Positions 52,401 through 62,559 of a stretch of DNA of 64,000 nucleotides are shown piece after piece. A program made the translations under genes and the position numbers. Each line of letters begins with the position of its first letter. The first letter of the stretch is position 1. This stretch comes from Myotis daubentonii (taxonomy: Eukaryota; Chordata; Mammalia; Chiroptera; Vespertilionidae): positions 56,664,895 through 56,728,894 of the forward strand of contig NC_081848.1 in NCBI RefSeq assembly GCF_963259705.1, written 5' to 3'. The notes under the pieces were generated by a model. The model made no database searches and was not told where the DNA came from. It worked only from the letters and a program-made list of their open reading frames with translations.

Positions 52401-55033
52401 CTGTCTAGATAAGCGTGGGTCTGAAGGAGTATGTCCACGAAGTCACTTTAACTATTCACCATTTCAGTGAGCTGTTTGCATACTTACTAAGTTCCTCAGC
52501 TACTTCGTCAAGACAGATGTCGTTATTCACAGCAGGGTTGGGATAGTTAGGATATCGTGCTAAGAACTTATGACACAATAATCCTAAACTTTTCTCTTTT
52601 CGACTTGGTTGGGATTTTTCACATTCGTCTCCTGATAAGTGTTCCTACAAAGGAAGAGATAAATATGTCTCATTCTGAAATCAAGTTTGACAGATATATT
52701 AGGGGCATCTGCATTCTATGACTAACACTGGTACGAGTGCTTTGTTTCAATAGCTGCAAAATTGGGGGCTCAAGGAGAGGGGAAGTATAAGGAGTGGAGC
52801 CAGTATAAGCTGTGTGGCAGATCTAAAAGGGAAGCTTTAGCTGCAAAAGTCAAAGATTTAGAATTCCCAGTGCTATAATGGATGGAGTCCAACTCTTTCT
52901 GGTGCTTTGAAGGAGCTAATAGTCTGGGGATGGTGATGCATTATATTGCTGGCATTTCTTCAATGGCTACTCATCTCCCCCAAAATCCCTTCAGTCCTCT
53001 GCAAACCTACGTGTAAACAATCTTTGGGCTTAGGTAATCCATTTCTGTTGCTGACCAGCCCCCTTTTCTGATCTCTGTTGCGGATCTCGGGGCTCACGGC
53101 ACTGATGAGCATTTTCAGGTTGGCTGTTGGTGTCCAGGGTTCTCCCTGGGAGGTTTCCTTGGGCTTGGTGGGTGTGGTTAAAGGGCCAAAGTCGGGCTGG
53201 ATCTCTGCCAACACTATATTTGCTGCAGTGGATTCTTTCAGAGGTGTTTTCATCTGTCCCCTTTTATGTGGCTCAAAAAAGAGATTTTCCTGGTTTAAAA
53301 CAATAATTAAATTCACTGTAAAACAGGATTTATCAGATAGCTTTTGACTTTAGAAATTATACAATAAATAGAATATTGCTACGGGAAAGAGTGCCAAAGG
53401 AGGTTGCAGAGTTGATTAAATTAGTAACGATATTGATACCTGTCCATTCTAAAAACTAAAATTCCCATTTTTTTTATTTTGCAACAAAGCATGGATTTAA
53501 TTTTTTTCATATCTTGTTCTAAGGATTAAAAAAATTCAGAACTTACATATTTTTAACTTGTTATGTTGAAATAATTTTAGCTTTAGAGTTAAGTTGCAAA
53601 GATAGCATAGAGAGTTTCTATACCTTTCACTCAGCTTCCCTTAACACAAGTGAAATTTTAATAAATAAAGGTTTCTGTTGCAGAAACAATGTCCTATTCA
53701 TCTGTGTATCCAGCACAATGGCTGCATGCAGTAGGTGCTCAATAAAACAGCACTGATGTAGAAGTCAGAGAGCCAGGAAGACGAGGGCAAGGGCTAGCAC
53801 GTGATCAGACTTGCTGGTAAAAATCCAGTAGGGAGCAAAATCCAGAGTGCCAAAAAGTAGGATTTCTGACCAGAAAAGGCTGCCCTTAGAATATCTACCC
53901 CTTCACTTTACTGATGGAGAATCAAATTAGTTACTCAAAGTCACAAAGTTACTCTTTGGCAGTGGGGGAACTGCTACTGAGACACAAGAGGGTAAATTGA
54001 CAGCAATTCAGAAATAAGACTAATGGAGACCATGTTTCTTCTACTTTTGGACACTGGGGACCTCACACATCCTTCTAATCTATTTTTAAAGAAAATGCTT
54101 GGAATGGCAATAAGCGAAAGAATAGAGAGCCTAATTCCTCAGTGACTTTAGAAACAAAGATTAATGGGACTATTTTGTATGCCTGTGACTCCTTAGGATT
54201 TATCAAGTGCTTTTCCGTTTGTATTTTCACCAAATCCTACAGTCCCATTCTGCAGAAGAGGACAGCCAGGCTTAGAGAAGCCACACCCGACATGAACCCT
54301 CAATCCAACTACGGCAGTCTTACATAAAGCCACGTAAGGGATCCAATGGGAAACCCTCCTGAGCATGTGTAGGGAGAGGTGCTCACCCAGGAAGGGATTT
54401 TTTTAAGGCCACTGTCCTTAGCCTCAGGCTATCAAAGTAACCGCCAAAACCGCCATTTTCTCAGTTGACTAATATATAAAACTTTTAGGAAATTTGCACA
54501 TTTCTTTTTTTTGTTAACTTAACGCCAGTCGAGACACTCCCGCTGACAATGCTTTTGCAATTTTACAAAAATGTTTTTTTCTCTCAGAGCGTTTGCAGAC
54601 CCTATAGTTAAAGAAGCTGGTGATTTAGTAAAAAATTATCTTAAAATAATATATAACATATTTACTTAAATAATAAATAAAATATATTAAAAGAGGTCCA
54701 AACTTAAATCATGTCAAATGACCTTTCTGAATTCCTTTCGTTCAAAAATTCTCAGAAATATCATAATAAACCTAACAAATTTTACTATTCTTAAAAATAA
54801 CTTTTCTCTCTGCTTATCTCTTTGAGATTTAAGATTATTTTAACTCTGGGCAACTGTCTCCCTCTTCAAAAATTAAATTTCCCTTCCTTATGGATTTTTA
54901 CAGAAGCCAACTAAAAGAGGATTGTAGAATTATTGAGATATTGGATATTGAAAAATTACGAGTTAAATCAGGATAATTTCTTTAAAACAAAGGATAAATA
55001 CTGAAGTTAAAAAGGTACCTTTTCGTTCTCCAT
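40093..55033 (-). CDS. E2F8: E2F8, atypical E2F transcription factor, complete CDS in 12 coding exons
   Basis: E2F8 is a nuclear repressor of E2F target genes. Like E2F7 it has two DNA-binding domains, needs no DP partner, and lacks pocket-protein and transactivation domains. It acts in S/G2 cell-cycle control, endoreduplication and placenta/liver polyploidy. Exons join in frame: 55033-55019, 53289-53011, 52644-52488, 50825-50511, 50330-50169, 48469-48332, 46498-46295, 45978-45891, 45644-45113, 41893-41761, 41047-40653, 40275-40093. The total is 2601 nt, or 866 aa plus stop (human is 867 aa). DBD1 is at about residues 112-182 with [11 protein letters not shown], and DBD2 at about 261-347 with [10 protein letters not shown]. 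The N-terminus is MENEKENLFFEP and the C-terminus [11 protein letters not shown]. All introns are GT-AG and no disabling change is seen. With one non-coding exon this gives 13 exons, as in human. Confidence 0.98.
40653..41047 (-). CDS. E2F8: E2F8 exon 12
   Basis: Acceptor TTCTTCCCAG, donor CAG|GTGAGA. Encodes [20 protein letters not shown], then [20 protein letters not shown] and [14 protein letters not shown]. Confidence 0.97.
41136..41730 (+). mobile_element. HeliBat-type Helitron in E2F8 intron 11
   Basis: 5' end TCTATAAAACCCTAATATGC, GACCACCAAGGGGGC core, 3' hairpin GTGCATGAATTCGTGCAC, end GGGCCCCTCG|T (terminal CTAG mutated to CTCG). It fills most of the intron and ends 31 bp from exon 11, on the strand opposite to the gene. 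Confidence 0.9.
41761..41893 (-). CDS. E2F8: E2F8 exon 11
   Basis: Acceptor GTTTTCTAG, donor G|GTGAGT. Encodes [20 protein letters not shown], then [20 protein letters not shown]. Confidence 0.96.
42080..42306 (-). repeat. Ves SINE, antisense (same strand as E2F8)
   Basis: TTCCATTGATTTTAAAGACT, TTGATTGGTTGCCTCCTGCA, CTTGACCAGGAATTGAATCC and GAGCCCACCAGCCAGGGC. Confidence 0.92.
42806..43036. repeat. hAT-Charlie type fossil in E2F8 intron 10
   Basis: GGGGTTGCCAAATCATGGGC, CGGAACACAGCCATGCCCAT, AAAAATATTTACTATCTTGT and TGTTTACTGACCCCTG match a common old mammalian hAT with GGGGTTGGCAAA-type ends. Confidence 0.75.
43384..43424. repeat. (TG)n microsatellite in E2F8 intron 10
   Basis: About 20 uninterrupted GT units. 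Confidence 0.97.
43425..45112. other. E2F8 intron 10, 5' part
   Basis: A/T-rich with scattered MIR/L2-age fragments (for example 44230-44290 and 44400-44520). No additional exon seen. Confidence 0.45.
45113..45644 (-). CDS. E2F8: E2F8 exon 10 (largest coding exon)
   Basis: Acceptor TTGTCTTTTAG, donor GCG|GTAAGT. Encodes [20 protein letters not shown], a Pro-rich region with [20 protein letters not shown], and [20 protein letters not shown]. 532 nt. Confidence 0.97.
45891..45978 (-). CDS. E2F8: E2F8 exon 9, with a duplicated donor site just downstream
   Basis: Acceptor TTTTACCAG, donor CAAG|GTAGGT. Encodes [20 protein letters not shown], then KMQLEEQS. A second, nearly identical donor lies 17 bp into the intron (exon end would be 45874); its use would add a TAG stop immediately. 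The first donor keeps frame with exon 10. Confidence 0.96.
46295..46498 (-). CDS. E2F8: E2F8 exon 8
   Basis: Acceptor CTCTTTCAG, donor G|GTGTGT. Encodes [40 protein letters not shown] and [20 protein letters not shown], a conserved basic and Ser/Pro-rich block after DBD2. Confidence 0.97.
46820..47031 (-). repeat. Ves SINE, antisense, in E2F8 intron 7
   Basis: CAATCCTCACCCCAGGATGT, GGGTTGCCTCCCACATGTGC, CTGGGAATTGAACCCACGAC and GAGCAACATTGGCCAGAGC, with ATCAGTGG-type direct repeats at both ends. Confidence 0.92.
47073..47354 (+). repeat. MLT1-type MaLR LTR
   Basis: GCTATGGACTGAATATGTGT, AATTCATATGTCAAAACGTA, CTAAGGTCATGAGGGCAGAG, CTGTGAGAAACAAATTTCTG and TTATAGCAGCCTGAACACAC. Solitary LTR, no internal genes. 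Confidence 0.85.
47530..47705 (-). repeat. MIR SINE, antisense
   Basis: CCATTTTGCAGGTGAGGAAA, GCCTAAGGCCACACAGCTAC and TAAGTGGCAGAGCTGATACT. Confidence 0.88.
47977..48179. mobile_element. hAT miniature element with 8-bp target duplication, in E2F8 intron 7
   Basis: Same family as 2103-2294 in reverse: CAGGGGTCCTCAAACTAGGG to AAAGTTTGAGGACCCCTG, with perfect flanking AGCCAGAC (47969-47976 and 48180-48187). Confidence 0.93.
48332..48469 (-). CDS. E2F8: E2F8 exon 7 (DBD2 recognition region)
   Basis: Acceptor TTCTCCCCAG, donor G|GTATGT. Encodes [20 protein letters not shown], then [20 protein letters not shown]. This completes DBD2 with its RRLYDI motif. Confidence 0.97.
48470..50168. other. 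E2F8 intron 6
   Basis: No recent transposon recognised; MIR/L2-age fragments only (for example around 49800-49870). Confidence 0.45.
50169..50330 (-). CDS. E2F8: E2F8 exon 6 (start of DBD2)
   Basis: Acceptor TTCTTCAAAG, donor A|GTAAGT. Encodes [21 protein letters not shown] sequence, [20 protein letters not shown] and DLDKSKFK, the first half of DNA-binding domain 2. Confidence 0.96.
50511..50825 (-). CDS. E2F8: E2F8 exon 5 (DBD1 recognition region)
   Basis: Acceptor CTTTGTAG, donor G|GTGAGA. Encodes [20 protein letters not shown] (the E2F RRXYDI recognition motif), [15 protein letters not shown], then the acidic inter-domain linker ending [10 protein letters not shown]. Confidence 0.97.
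51030..51200 (-). repeat. MIR SINE, antisense, in E2F8 intron 4
   Basis: TTGAGGGTCTACTATGTGCC, AGGAGGAAATAGAGGCTCAG and GCCAGTAAGTGGCAAAAATC. Confidence 0.8.
51239..51264. repeat. (CA)n microsatellite
   Basis: About 12 CA units. Confidence 0.9.
51290..51750 (+). repeat. LINE-2 3' region in E2F8 intron 4
   Basis: TCCTCTGCCTGGAATGCCTC, TTCAAGTCCTTGCTCAGATG, CCCACTAGAATGTTGATTCC and CACATAGTAGGTGATCAATA follow the L2 3' end consensus order. Confidence 0.85.
51751..52487. other. E2F8 intron 4, 5' part
   Basis: No feature recognised. Confidence 0.4.
52488..52644 (-). CDS. E2F8: E2F8 exon 4 (start of DBD1)
   Basis: Acceptor CCTTTGTAG, donor A|GTAAGT. Encodes [20 protein letters not shown], then [17 protein letters not shown] and [10 protein letters not shown], the first helices of DNA-binding domain 1. 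157 nt, phases 0 and 1. Confidence 0.97.
53011..53289 (-). CDS. E2F8: E2F8 exon 3 (residues 6-98)
   Basis: Acceptor TTTAAACCAG, donor CAC|GTAGGT. Encodes [20 protein letters not shown], then [20 protein letters not shown], the conserved N-terminal block of E2F7/8. Phase 0 at both ends. Confidence 0.97.
53290..55018. other. E2F8 intron 2
   Basis: A/T-rich, with L2/MIR-age fragments near 53690-53750 and 54180-54300. No extra exon seen. Confidence 0.4.
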
Positions 55034-55146
55034 CCTGTAAATTTCTCATACTTTTAGAGTCTCTTAAAAAATCAAAAATCTGAAGTTCCTCCAAATATCC
55101 TGATGGTTCAAGTGGTCCAAACAATTTGATTAAAAAGTTTAATATC
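55019..55146 (-). CDS. E2F8: E2F8 exon 2: start codon (residues 1-5)
   Basis: ATG at 55033-55031 encodes MENEK and ends AAG|GTACCT. The exon probably starts at 55146 after the acceptor TTTTTTCTTTAAG, giving a 5' UTR stretch of about 113 nt. Only 15 coding bases are in this exon. Confidence 0.88.
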
Positions 55147-55399
55147 CTTAAAGAAAAAAGGAAATAGCAAAATTAAAGAAAAATAAAAGCGGGAGATCCA
55201 CTGAAAATTCCTTCACAGACACCATAGGCTACGGAAACAAAGACTAACGAAAACTGACAATCTGCATTTCCATTTTACTCCAGACCAGAGATAGCCCCCT
55301 TGGGCAGGGAACTCCATCAAACGCCAGTAAAGTCTTCCAGCAAACGGATCCGCTGTAATGGGACTTCAAACAACCCACAGAATTCCCAGTGACAGCCCT

Positions 55400-55407
55400 C
55401 TCTCACC
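55400..55407 (-). other. E2F8: Candidate donor for E2F8 non-coding exon 1
   Basis: AAAG|GTGAGAG on the minus strand (exon end 55407) is the clearest 5' splice site I see between the CpG island and exon 2. If used, exon 1 would include the (CA)n tract and be several hundred nt long. Other donors inside the CpG island are possible. Confidence 0.3.
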
Positions 55408-55582
55408 TTTAGAGAAGTCAGGCCGCTCTCGGAAGCCCTCCGAAGGGACTGGAGCAAGCTCAGGCACCCACCTAAGCCACAGGTCAGGGCTGAGACTCAG
55501 CTCGCGAGCCCAGGTTCCGCTGAACTGACACGACCCCAAGAATCTGGTTAAAAGTCTGAATTTCGATGCTAGTATTTCTCCC

Positions 55583-55585
<3 letters not shown>

Positions 55586-55633
<48 letters not shown>
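55586..55633. repeat. (CA)n microsatellite near the E2F8 5' end
   Basis: About 24 CA units, between the CpG island and exon 2; in the possible 5' UTR exon or intron 1. Confidence 0.95.
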
Positions 55634-55636
<3 letters not shown>

Positions 55637-56098
55637 TAGGCTCAGCTGTAAAGTCTTGTAAAATAGCTTGATAGGCAACTTCCAAATTCAGTTCTTAAGC
55701 TCCAAACACACTCTGGGCATTTAAAGAACGCCTTATGATTCAGGTTTTTATAAAGATTTTCCTAAAGAGGCAAAGCGCTATGTACTAGCTATTCGGAGGG
55801 CCAGCTCGCGCCACGATGTTGAACCCCACCCTGGAGGACTGCCCTTGCTCAGTAAGGTAACCAGGTACAGTCCCGCTGGCGCCACACGCTTCGCACGCAG
55901 CGCTCTTTCCCCTCCACCAGGTCAATTGCCCCCTCCCCCCCAGGCCCGGTTCGCGCGCCGCCCGCGGGGCAGTTTCCGGACAGCATCCTCGCGGTTTCCA
56001 GGGCAACGGTTGCCGACCACTCAGAGAGCTACCCGCGGGCCTGTGATTGGTTGGAGGTGCCAGGGGCGGGCCCGGACCTTCCGCCCTCGATTTAAAAA

Positions 56099-56111
56099 TT
56101 TGGCGCGGAAA
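56099..56111. promoter_or_regulatory. E2F-type binding site
   Basis: TTTGGCGCGGAAA reads as an E2F site (TTTSGCGC) on both strands. Confidence 0.75.
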
Positions 56112-56268
56112 GCCGGACTGTGGCCGGCGCCGCCCCTTAGCAGCGCGGGGCTAGAGCGCGGGCAAACCCGCGCCCGGAACCTCGGCACCCCGCCCCTCCC
56201 CCTCGCTCGCCCCCTCCCCTCTGCGCGGGAGCTCAGCTCCTCCCTCCGCGGCCCCCGGCGGAGCGAGA

Positions 56269-56277
56269 GGCGGGAAA
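56269..56277. promoter_or_regulatory. E2F-type binding site
   Basis: GGCGGGAAA, i.e. TTTCCCGCC on the strand of E2F8, a canonical E2F element. Confidence 0.75.
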
Positions 56278-57070
56278 CGGCCGCCGCTGCCGCAGCCCTT
56301 CCCAGCGCTCTCCCCGTGCCCGGTCGGCCGGGCGCTGCTCCCCTCGGCGTCCCGCTGACCTGTCAGTTCACCTCACGGTTGGAGCGGGCGGAATCTGAGC
56401 GGGGACTCCTCCGCACCTCTTCCCCACTCAGGCTCCAGAGCCCCGCGAGTTGGGCCGTCAGTCGGTCCTTGTGCCGCGCCGAGGTGGGTGCCAGAAGGCA
56501 ACGCCGGAACCGGGACTGGCAGGCCGGCGGGAGAGCAGAGGTAGCGTGACCGTCCAGGAGCAGTCAAGCCCCCGATTTGAAATTAACCCGCTCCCCGCGC
56601 GAGCCCATCCCGCGGACAGGGCGGGCCGCTCCCCTCCCCCACGCCCACTCTTCCCGGCCCCGGACATCGCGCGCCAATCCGAGCCTCCAGATCCGAACCG
56701 GCCGCGAATCACCGTCCAGGCGCCGCCCTCCGGTCCCGCCTCTACGACGGTGTTGGGGGAAAAGTTCAGCAACTTTTTTTTTCCTTTTAATTTGCAAGCA
56801 CCCCCTCCCCTGACTCAGAGTTGGGGAATGAAGTTTGGCCCTGCAGGGGCCATCGGACGGGGACGCGCGCGCTCTGCGATCCCCTGCCCAGCCCCAGATC
56901 CATTCCCCTGCCTTCGGACCCCAGGCGGGACCATTCCCCCTGCCATCCCTGGCATGCATTATTGTGCCTTTCGCCATCTGCCCCATGCCCCGAAAAGAAA
57001 TTGGTGTATGGAGGGGGAGGCTTGGCCAACGGGGGCCGAACTCGATGGGCGCGGGGTGTTGGCCGAGCCG

Positions 57071-58667
57071 TGAGAACTCAGGTGTGTGAAGAGGAGGGTT
57101 AGGGTTGAACACCCGCCAGGCTTGCTGGGCGTCCGCCGTTCCCGCTCCTGGTCTCCCACCCGCTCCTCCCTTTCCCCTCCCTGTCGTCTTCCCTCTTTTC
57201 CCTGTTTCCCAGCCTCGGGAAACTTCAACATGAAATATTATATAGTTCTAGATTGATAGTAGGACTGGGAGACGCTGTAGTCCCCCACGCTGCATTTTGC
57301 AGACGGGGAAACCGGAGCCCGGCGGCAGCGCGCCTTGTCTGCGCCCTAGTTGTCCTGCTCCTGTTATTTGCCCTAAAACGTTTCCCCTTTTGTGGGGATC
57401 TGCGTTGGAGTTCCGGGACCGCTCGTATTGCCCAACCACACCTAGATCAGGGCGCCCGTCTCTCGGCTGTTGGGTGCGAGGGCTTCCTCCTTTCTTGTAA
57501 TCTCGTGTGTCAACTACAGCAAGTCCTGGGCTACCATTCCCCGGTCCCATCTCCTACTTTGTGTCTATGAATCACCCGGTGCTGACTTGCGGCGCGGGAC
57601 ATTTTTACATTCCCGGATGCGATATAAGGGCCTGGATACTGTGATACTGAGGCTGCGGTCACCGTGCTACAGCCACCGGCCGCAGGCCCAGAGGTTGGGT
57701 GACAAGCAGTGGCTCTTCCCCCAGCAGAACTCGACCTCAGTGCGCAGGGTGATCGCCCGTTAGGTGCCTCGGTCCTCCCTTCGCTGCCAGCCTGGCACCA
57801 GCCATCCTGGCTCCTGGCAAGTGTTGTTGCTCAAGAAAGCGTTGGACCTGAAAGCGGGCTCTTGGGTTGCCTACAGCTCTCGGAATTAAAATGAAGTGAG
57901 AGTCACAGAATCGAGCGGCGTTCTTCCTGAGCTCCTACACCTTTTCTGGAGCAAGGTGCAGGTATACACGCATCAGCCAAAGTGGGCAGTTGGTGCTTCT
58001 GCTCTAGCCACTGTATGTTTCACAAATTGTGCTGCCCCTCCTCCCTCTTGGTACCCATAGGAGTGCTCCCGTTCAGCTTTGCCCCGCTCCCTGAAGTTTT
58101 TACGGCCCGGAGTCCTCTTTAAAGGGACTCTTTTCAGAAGCAGCCGATCTGTTCAGAGGCGGTGACTAATGCGCTCACATCTGTGGTCTACAGGGCCTTT
58201 CGTACCCCCGGTGTCTGAGTGCCAAATACTTGTAGGGCAGATGGTGCAAGGAGCAGCCACCTCTGGTGACGCTGCACGGAGGGCATCTCATTTAATTCTC
58301 AGCACAGGCGTTAACCATGGGTTAGCATCCAGAAAGAGAAGCGGCGCATTCTTAAGCCACAAACGCAAGGACTCAGGGTAAGTGACAGCACGGATTTGAA
58401 GCCAAGTGTTTGTTCCCGAGCGCCTTTTACTGAGAGTCGTGTTCTTCACTGTGCTGATCTTCACTTCCTTTGCAGGATGGTTGTACCCATTTTATAGAGA
58501 GGAAAACAGGCACAAAAAGATTTCAGTGATGCCAAGTCAGCTATAGAGTCAGACCATTATAATACAGGTCACCTGCTCCCAGTTTGTATATCCCATTTCA
58601 CAACCTCTGAAAGTTCCAATAAAAGCAGTCTTGGTGACATCTTAGACCAACCCTCAACCATCTAACC
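57071..58667. other. Upstream of the E2F8 CpG island
   Basis: Still moderately GC-rich to about 57.9 kb. A decayed MIR lies at about 58475-58560. No coding gene recognised; a divergent non-coding transcript is possible but not shown. Confidence 0.4.
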
Positions 58668-58887
58668 CAGCGGTTCTCAACCTGTGGGCTGCAACCCCTT
58701 TGGGGGTCGAACGACCCTTTCACAGGGGTCCTTTAAGACCACCAGAAAACATATATAATTACTTATTGTTTTGTGATTAATCACTATGCGTTAATTATGT
58801 TCAATTTGTAACAGTGAAATTGGCGGTCACCACAACATGAGGAACTGTATTAAAGGGTTGCGGCATTAGGAAGATTGAGAACCACTG
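58668..58887. mobile_element. hAT miniature element, CAGTGGTTCTCAACC family, reverse
   Basis: CAGCGGTTCTCAACCTGTGG to AGATTGAGAACCACTG, with GGTCGAACGACCCTTTCACA and CAACATGAGGAACTGTATTA shared in reverse with 7149-7465. About 100 bp shorter than that copy; target duplication unclear. Confidence 0.82.
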
Positions 58888-60765
58888 ATGACCCTTCCTC
58901 CAAGATAACAAAATATAGAAGAACAGATATGTACATTTTATTTCAATGACAATTGTCATGTCTTATTGAAGCATGTGAAATTATAACCTAACTCACTGAC
59001 TATGATGAAAAGTGGCTCTATTAAGAGTGCAATGATTTAGTTTTGAAATCTTAACCCTTTCAGATAAAGGTAACGAAAAAAGCAAGCCAGCTGAAACAAT
59101 TCCACTCAACACTATACAGTGTGTTGATTTGAGGTTCAGCATGAGTGTAACAGAAAGGTATAAATCTATTGAAAACTTTTAGGTTTACTGCCCAGCCAAG
59201 AGAGAAGCAGCCGATCTATTCAGAGAGGACAGGTTGAAATCTGTTTTCTTACTTCCCCATCAAATGTGTTCTCCAGTTATTAGTTACATAATCCATGGGG
59301 ATATTCATGCATTTGTTACTGGGCTTTTGTTCATTATGCTGTGTCATGTGTGTCACTGAAGTTAGACCAGTTTTTCAACTGTACCGCCGTACTTGCAGCT
59401 TGTAGAACTTGGAGGGCTGAGATATTATGAAACACGTTCAGCACTAAACAATGAAAAAAGATATCAGAGGTAAAGGGGGGGATGGGCATCATTTGAGGTG
59501 TCTAGATTCGAAGGTACCGTTCAGGATTTCGAAATCATGCCCATTTTCATCATCACCAGAGCCTCACACCCCGTGTGTGAAAAGAGCAGGCCCCTCTCCC
59601 ACCGACAGGGTGGCTGAGGGGCTAAGGAAGGAGTTGCTCTGGCTAGTGGGCTCCTAATCTTTCCTTCTTGCCCTCTTGCCACCGCCACCTCCCCCTCCCC
59701 AACCCCCAGTGATTCCATCACCAGCTCCATTTCCTGACCCAGTAGGGCAATGCGGGGTTGTGCTGTTTCTGTAGTACATGTAGGTACAGTCACCACAAAA
59801 CAGCTGTCTAGAGCTTTAAATTTCGCAAATCCCTGTGTGCTGGGTTAGATCACAGGTGCTCACGACTGTATCTCACCCTCCCCAGTCCTTTTGCCTACTT
59901 GGTTACTCTGCTCAAAAATAATTGTGTTGGGTCTAATCTGGGCAGAGTTTAAAGAGGGTTGATATGACGGGATGCAGGAGATAGGAGGGCCTGGGAGCTG
60001 GCTCCTGATGACTGTGGAGCTGACTTGGTCAGAGCCTGCTGATGGCTACAGCTGGGCTGTATGTCAAGTCCCCTCCAACTCTCCTGTGACTTCCCATGGG
60101 GAACTCCACTCAACTGATGAGCCCTGGATGGTTATTTGCAGTCCTGGATTCAGTGACAGCAGTAACAGTTGCTGCCATTTATTGAGTAATTACTGTATCT
60201 AAATGTTGAAGATTCTTTGGAGATAATAGAACACAAAATACTGAGGACCCTTTTATAGAATTGGAGTCTGAATTCTGTCCTCATTGTCTTACTGCAGCAT
60301 CTGATTTTAAAATTGTCATAGAGCTGAGGATCATGTAGGCACTTATCAGTAGATTGGAAGAACCAATTTTTCTGGGTTCCAGAATAATAAAAAACTATAC
60401 ACACAGGGAGTGGGGGCAGGGACTTATTACATGAAAAAGTCCCAGTCAATGCTGGAATCTCATAACCTCCCTGATCAGTGATTGCTATCCTTTGGTTGCA
60501 ATCCTTTGAAGCATAACTGTGCTGACCCCCTTCAGGCAGATCCCCAGGTCCTGTCCTGTGACCCTGTATGTGCATCTCTGTTACAGACGCCTCTCCTGCA
60601 CCACTGTGCGCTCCTGGAAGGCAGGGAGAGGAACTTCTTTATTTCTCTTACTCCCCACCCCACCCCAGTGTTTAACTGGGTGTCTGGCCCAGACCAGGGG
60701 CTTGATAAATGTTACTTGATGGAATAAGGTTTTAGTCTCGAGTGCCATATCACCAAGCCCAGAAG
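58888..60765. other. Intergenic, unassigned
   Basis: Contains an L2/MIR-age stretch at about 60600-60725. No gene recognised. Confidence 0.4.
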
Positions 60766-60779
60766 ATACCTTGTCTTTT

Positions 60780-60940
60780 TAATTTAATTTAATTAATTAT
60801 TTTAAAATAAATCTTTATTGTTGAAAGTATTACATATGTCCCCTTTTTCCCCTCATTGACCCCCTTCAGCCCGCCCCCATCCCCCCTCATCCCTGCCCAG
60901 GCCTTCAGCACGCCATTGTCTGTGTCCATGGGTGATGCAT
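60780..60940 (-). mobile_element. 5'-truncated L1 3' tail with 14-bp target duplication
   Basis: Direct repeats ATACCTTGTCTTTT (60766-60779 and 60941-60954) flank AATAAATCTTTATTGTTGAA, TATTACATATGTCCCC and GCCATTGTCTGTGTCCATGG. Minus-strand AATAAA and an A-rich tail are present. Same tail type as composite 2. Confidence 0.9.
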
Positions 60941-60954
60941 ATACCTTGTCTTTT

Positions 60955-62555
60955 AACCTCTATCTTCAGGATCAAGTTCAATGTCTGGCCCATAATTGGT
61001 ACTCTGTAGTGTCAGAAAAAAATGATCTCATAATTAACAACCCTATAAAATGTTTTTTTTGTTTTGTTTGTTTTTTACCTTAGCTAAGTACTGTTTCCAA
61101 CTCCCTTTTAGTCATGACTGTTTTATCTGTTCATTCACTATAACATAGTACCCTGAATGCCTCCTATGTCCCCAAGCACTAATTTGAATTAGATGCTTAG
61201 TATATACAGGTGAGCGGAAGAGACAAAGTCCTTGCCCTTTTGGAATTTACAGTCAAGCAGTGTCTGGTACAAAGTGTTGCTTGCTATTATTATTACTGTT
61301 ACCTTATTTTTTCCCTGTAAATGTGAGAATTCTTTACCACTCAATTTAGCAAAAATCTTTTTTTTAAAAATTTTATGTATTTTTCTTCCCTAGAAAATTT
61401 TTTTCCTTTAGCCCAGGTATATGGGTCACTTGCTCTGAGCCTAGGGTATGTGCTGGGCACCAGCTATAGGACATGGGGGCATTCCTTGGATCACTTACCA
61501 CCTCTCTCTTTCTCTCTCTCTGTTCCAGAGACATGGACTTCATTTGGACAAGTTGTCTACTTTTCTGCGTCTTTCAAACTGCTGCTTCTGAGTCACTGGG
61601 GGAAGCCTGGTTTCTCTTGGAATCATCACTGAAGTCAGCCTAAGAGGGTTAGCTAAACCTCAGCCAGCTCTCAGTTGGAGTAGGGACCCAGGAAGACAGA
61701 ACAGGCTCCTGATTAGCCAAGTCAGGCTCCGGTGGGGGTGGGGCATCTCCCCACAGGGTTACAGACCTTCACTAAGCCCTCTAACAAGCCACTTCTTCCT
61801 CAAACAGGTCCTTCAACTCCTTGGCACTTGTGAATTCCCTTAAAGTCATGGTTTCCAGGATCTGGTTCTACCTAATATACCGCATGATACCAGATATATT
61901 ATGGTTGCATTTGACTGCTCCCTCTACCGCTTTTGCAGGTTGCATTTTTGTTGCCTAAATAACAGTGCCCCCAAAGCTGGGGTGGTTTATTGGTCTCCCT
62001 GCCACTGCATCTGCTGCTCTCAAGCATTTCAGACAGGCCCGTCCCACCCCTGGCCCAGGGCTGTGCAGCTGTGTCAACAGGCCTTTGAAGTTCACACACA
62101 CCAGCTTACTGGTCAGCAGCCCCTGGGATCATCTCTACCACCTTTGTCACAGGAAATCAGGAAAGACGTGTGGAAAGCTGGCATTGCCTGAGAGATGGGA
62201 AGGAAAATGATGGGGTTCTTGATGAAATAGAGGAGAAATGTACCCAAATTCATGGTCCAATTCCATCGGTAGGATCTGGGATTGTTCCTCATGGATCTAT
62301 CCCCTTCTGGCTCAAATCAATACAGTGAATTGGTTTGTCTTTAATTGGACCCAAATATGTGCCAAGCAGTGTTTCTGTGGGGCTTAACACAGCGACTGTG
62401 TGCTGGTGATGCTGGTTGTTCTGCAAGATCTGGAAAGAGCTTCTGAATCATCAAGACATGAATAAACAATGTTCAGGAGAATGTGAGTGCAGGTTATTTA
62501 TTTATTTAGTATTCTCTCTTTGGGGGCATTAATGTTTTTGTTTTTAGCATTTACT
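60955..62555. other. Intergenic, unassigned
   Basis: An L2/MIR-age fragment lies at about 61120-61280. No gene recognised. Confidence 0.4.
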
Positions 62556-62559
62556 GTGA

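Larger units (their letters stand above)
55800..57070 (-). promoter_or_regulatory. E2F8: CpG-island promoter of E2F8
   Basis: Dense CpG and GC content from about 55.8 to 57.0 kb, immediately upstream of the first coding exon. On the minus strand it carries TTTCCCGCC (56277-56269, a perfect E2F-type site), TTTCCGCGCCAAA (56111-56099, two overlapping E2F half sites) and a CCAAT box (CCAACCAAT at about 56052-56044), plus several GC boxes. E2F8 is a known E2F-induced gene with S-phase expression, which fits. The transcription start is not fixed; CpG islands often fire in both directions. Confidence 0.85.

Noticed and set aside
55845..57112. Several long frames in the CpG island (up to 234 codons)
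   Set aside because: GC-rich DNA has few stop codons; the frames overlap on both strands, have low-complexity Pro/Arg/Ala composition and coincide with the E2F8 promoter.
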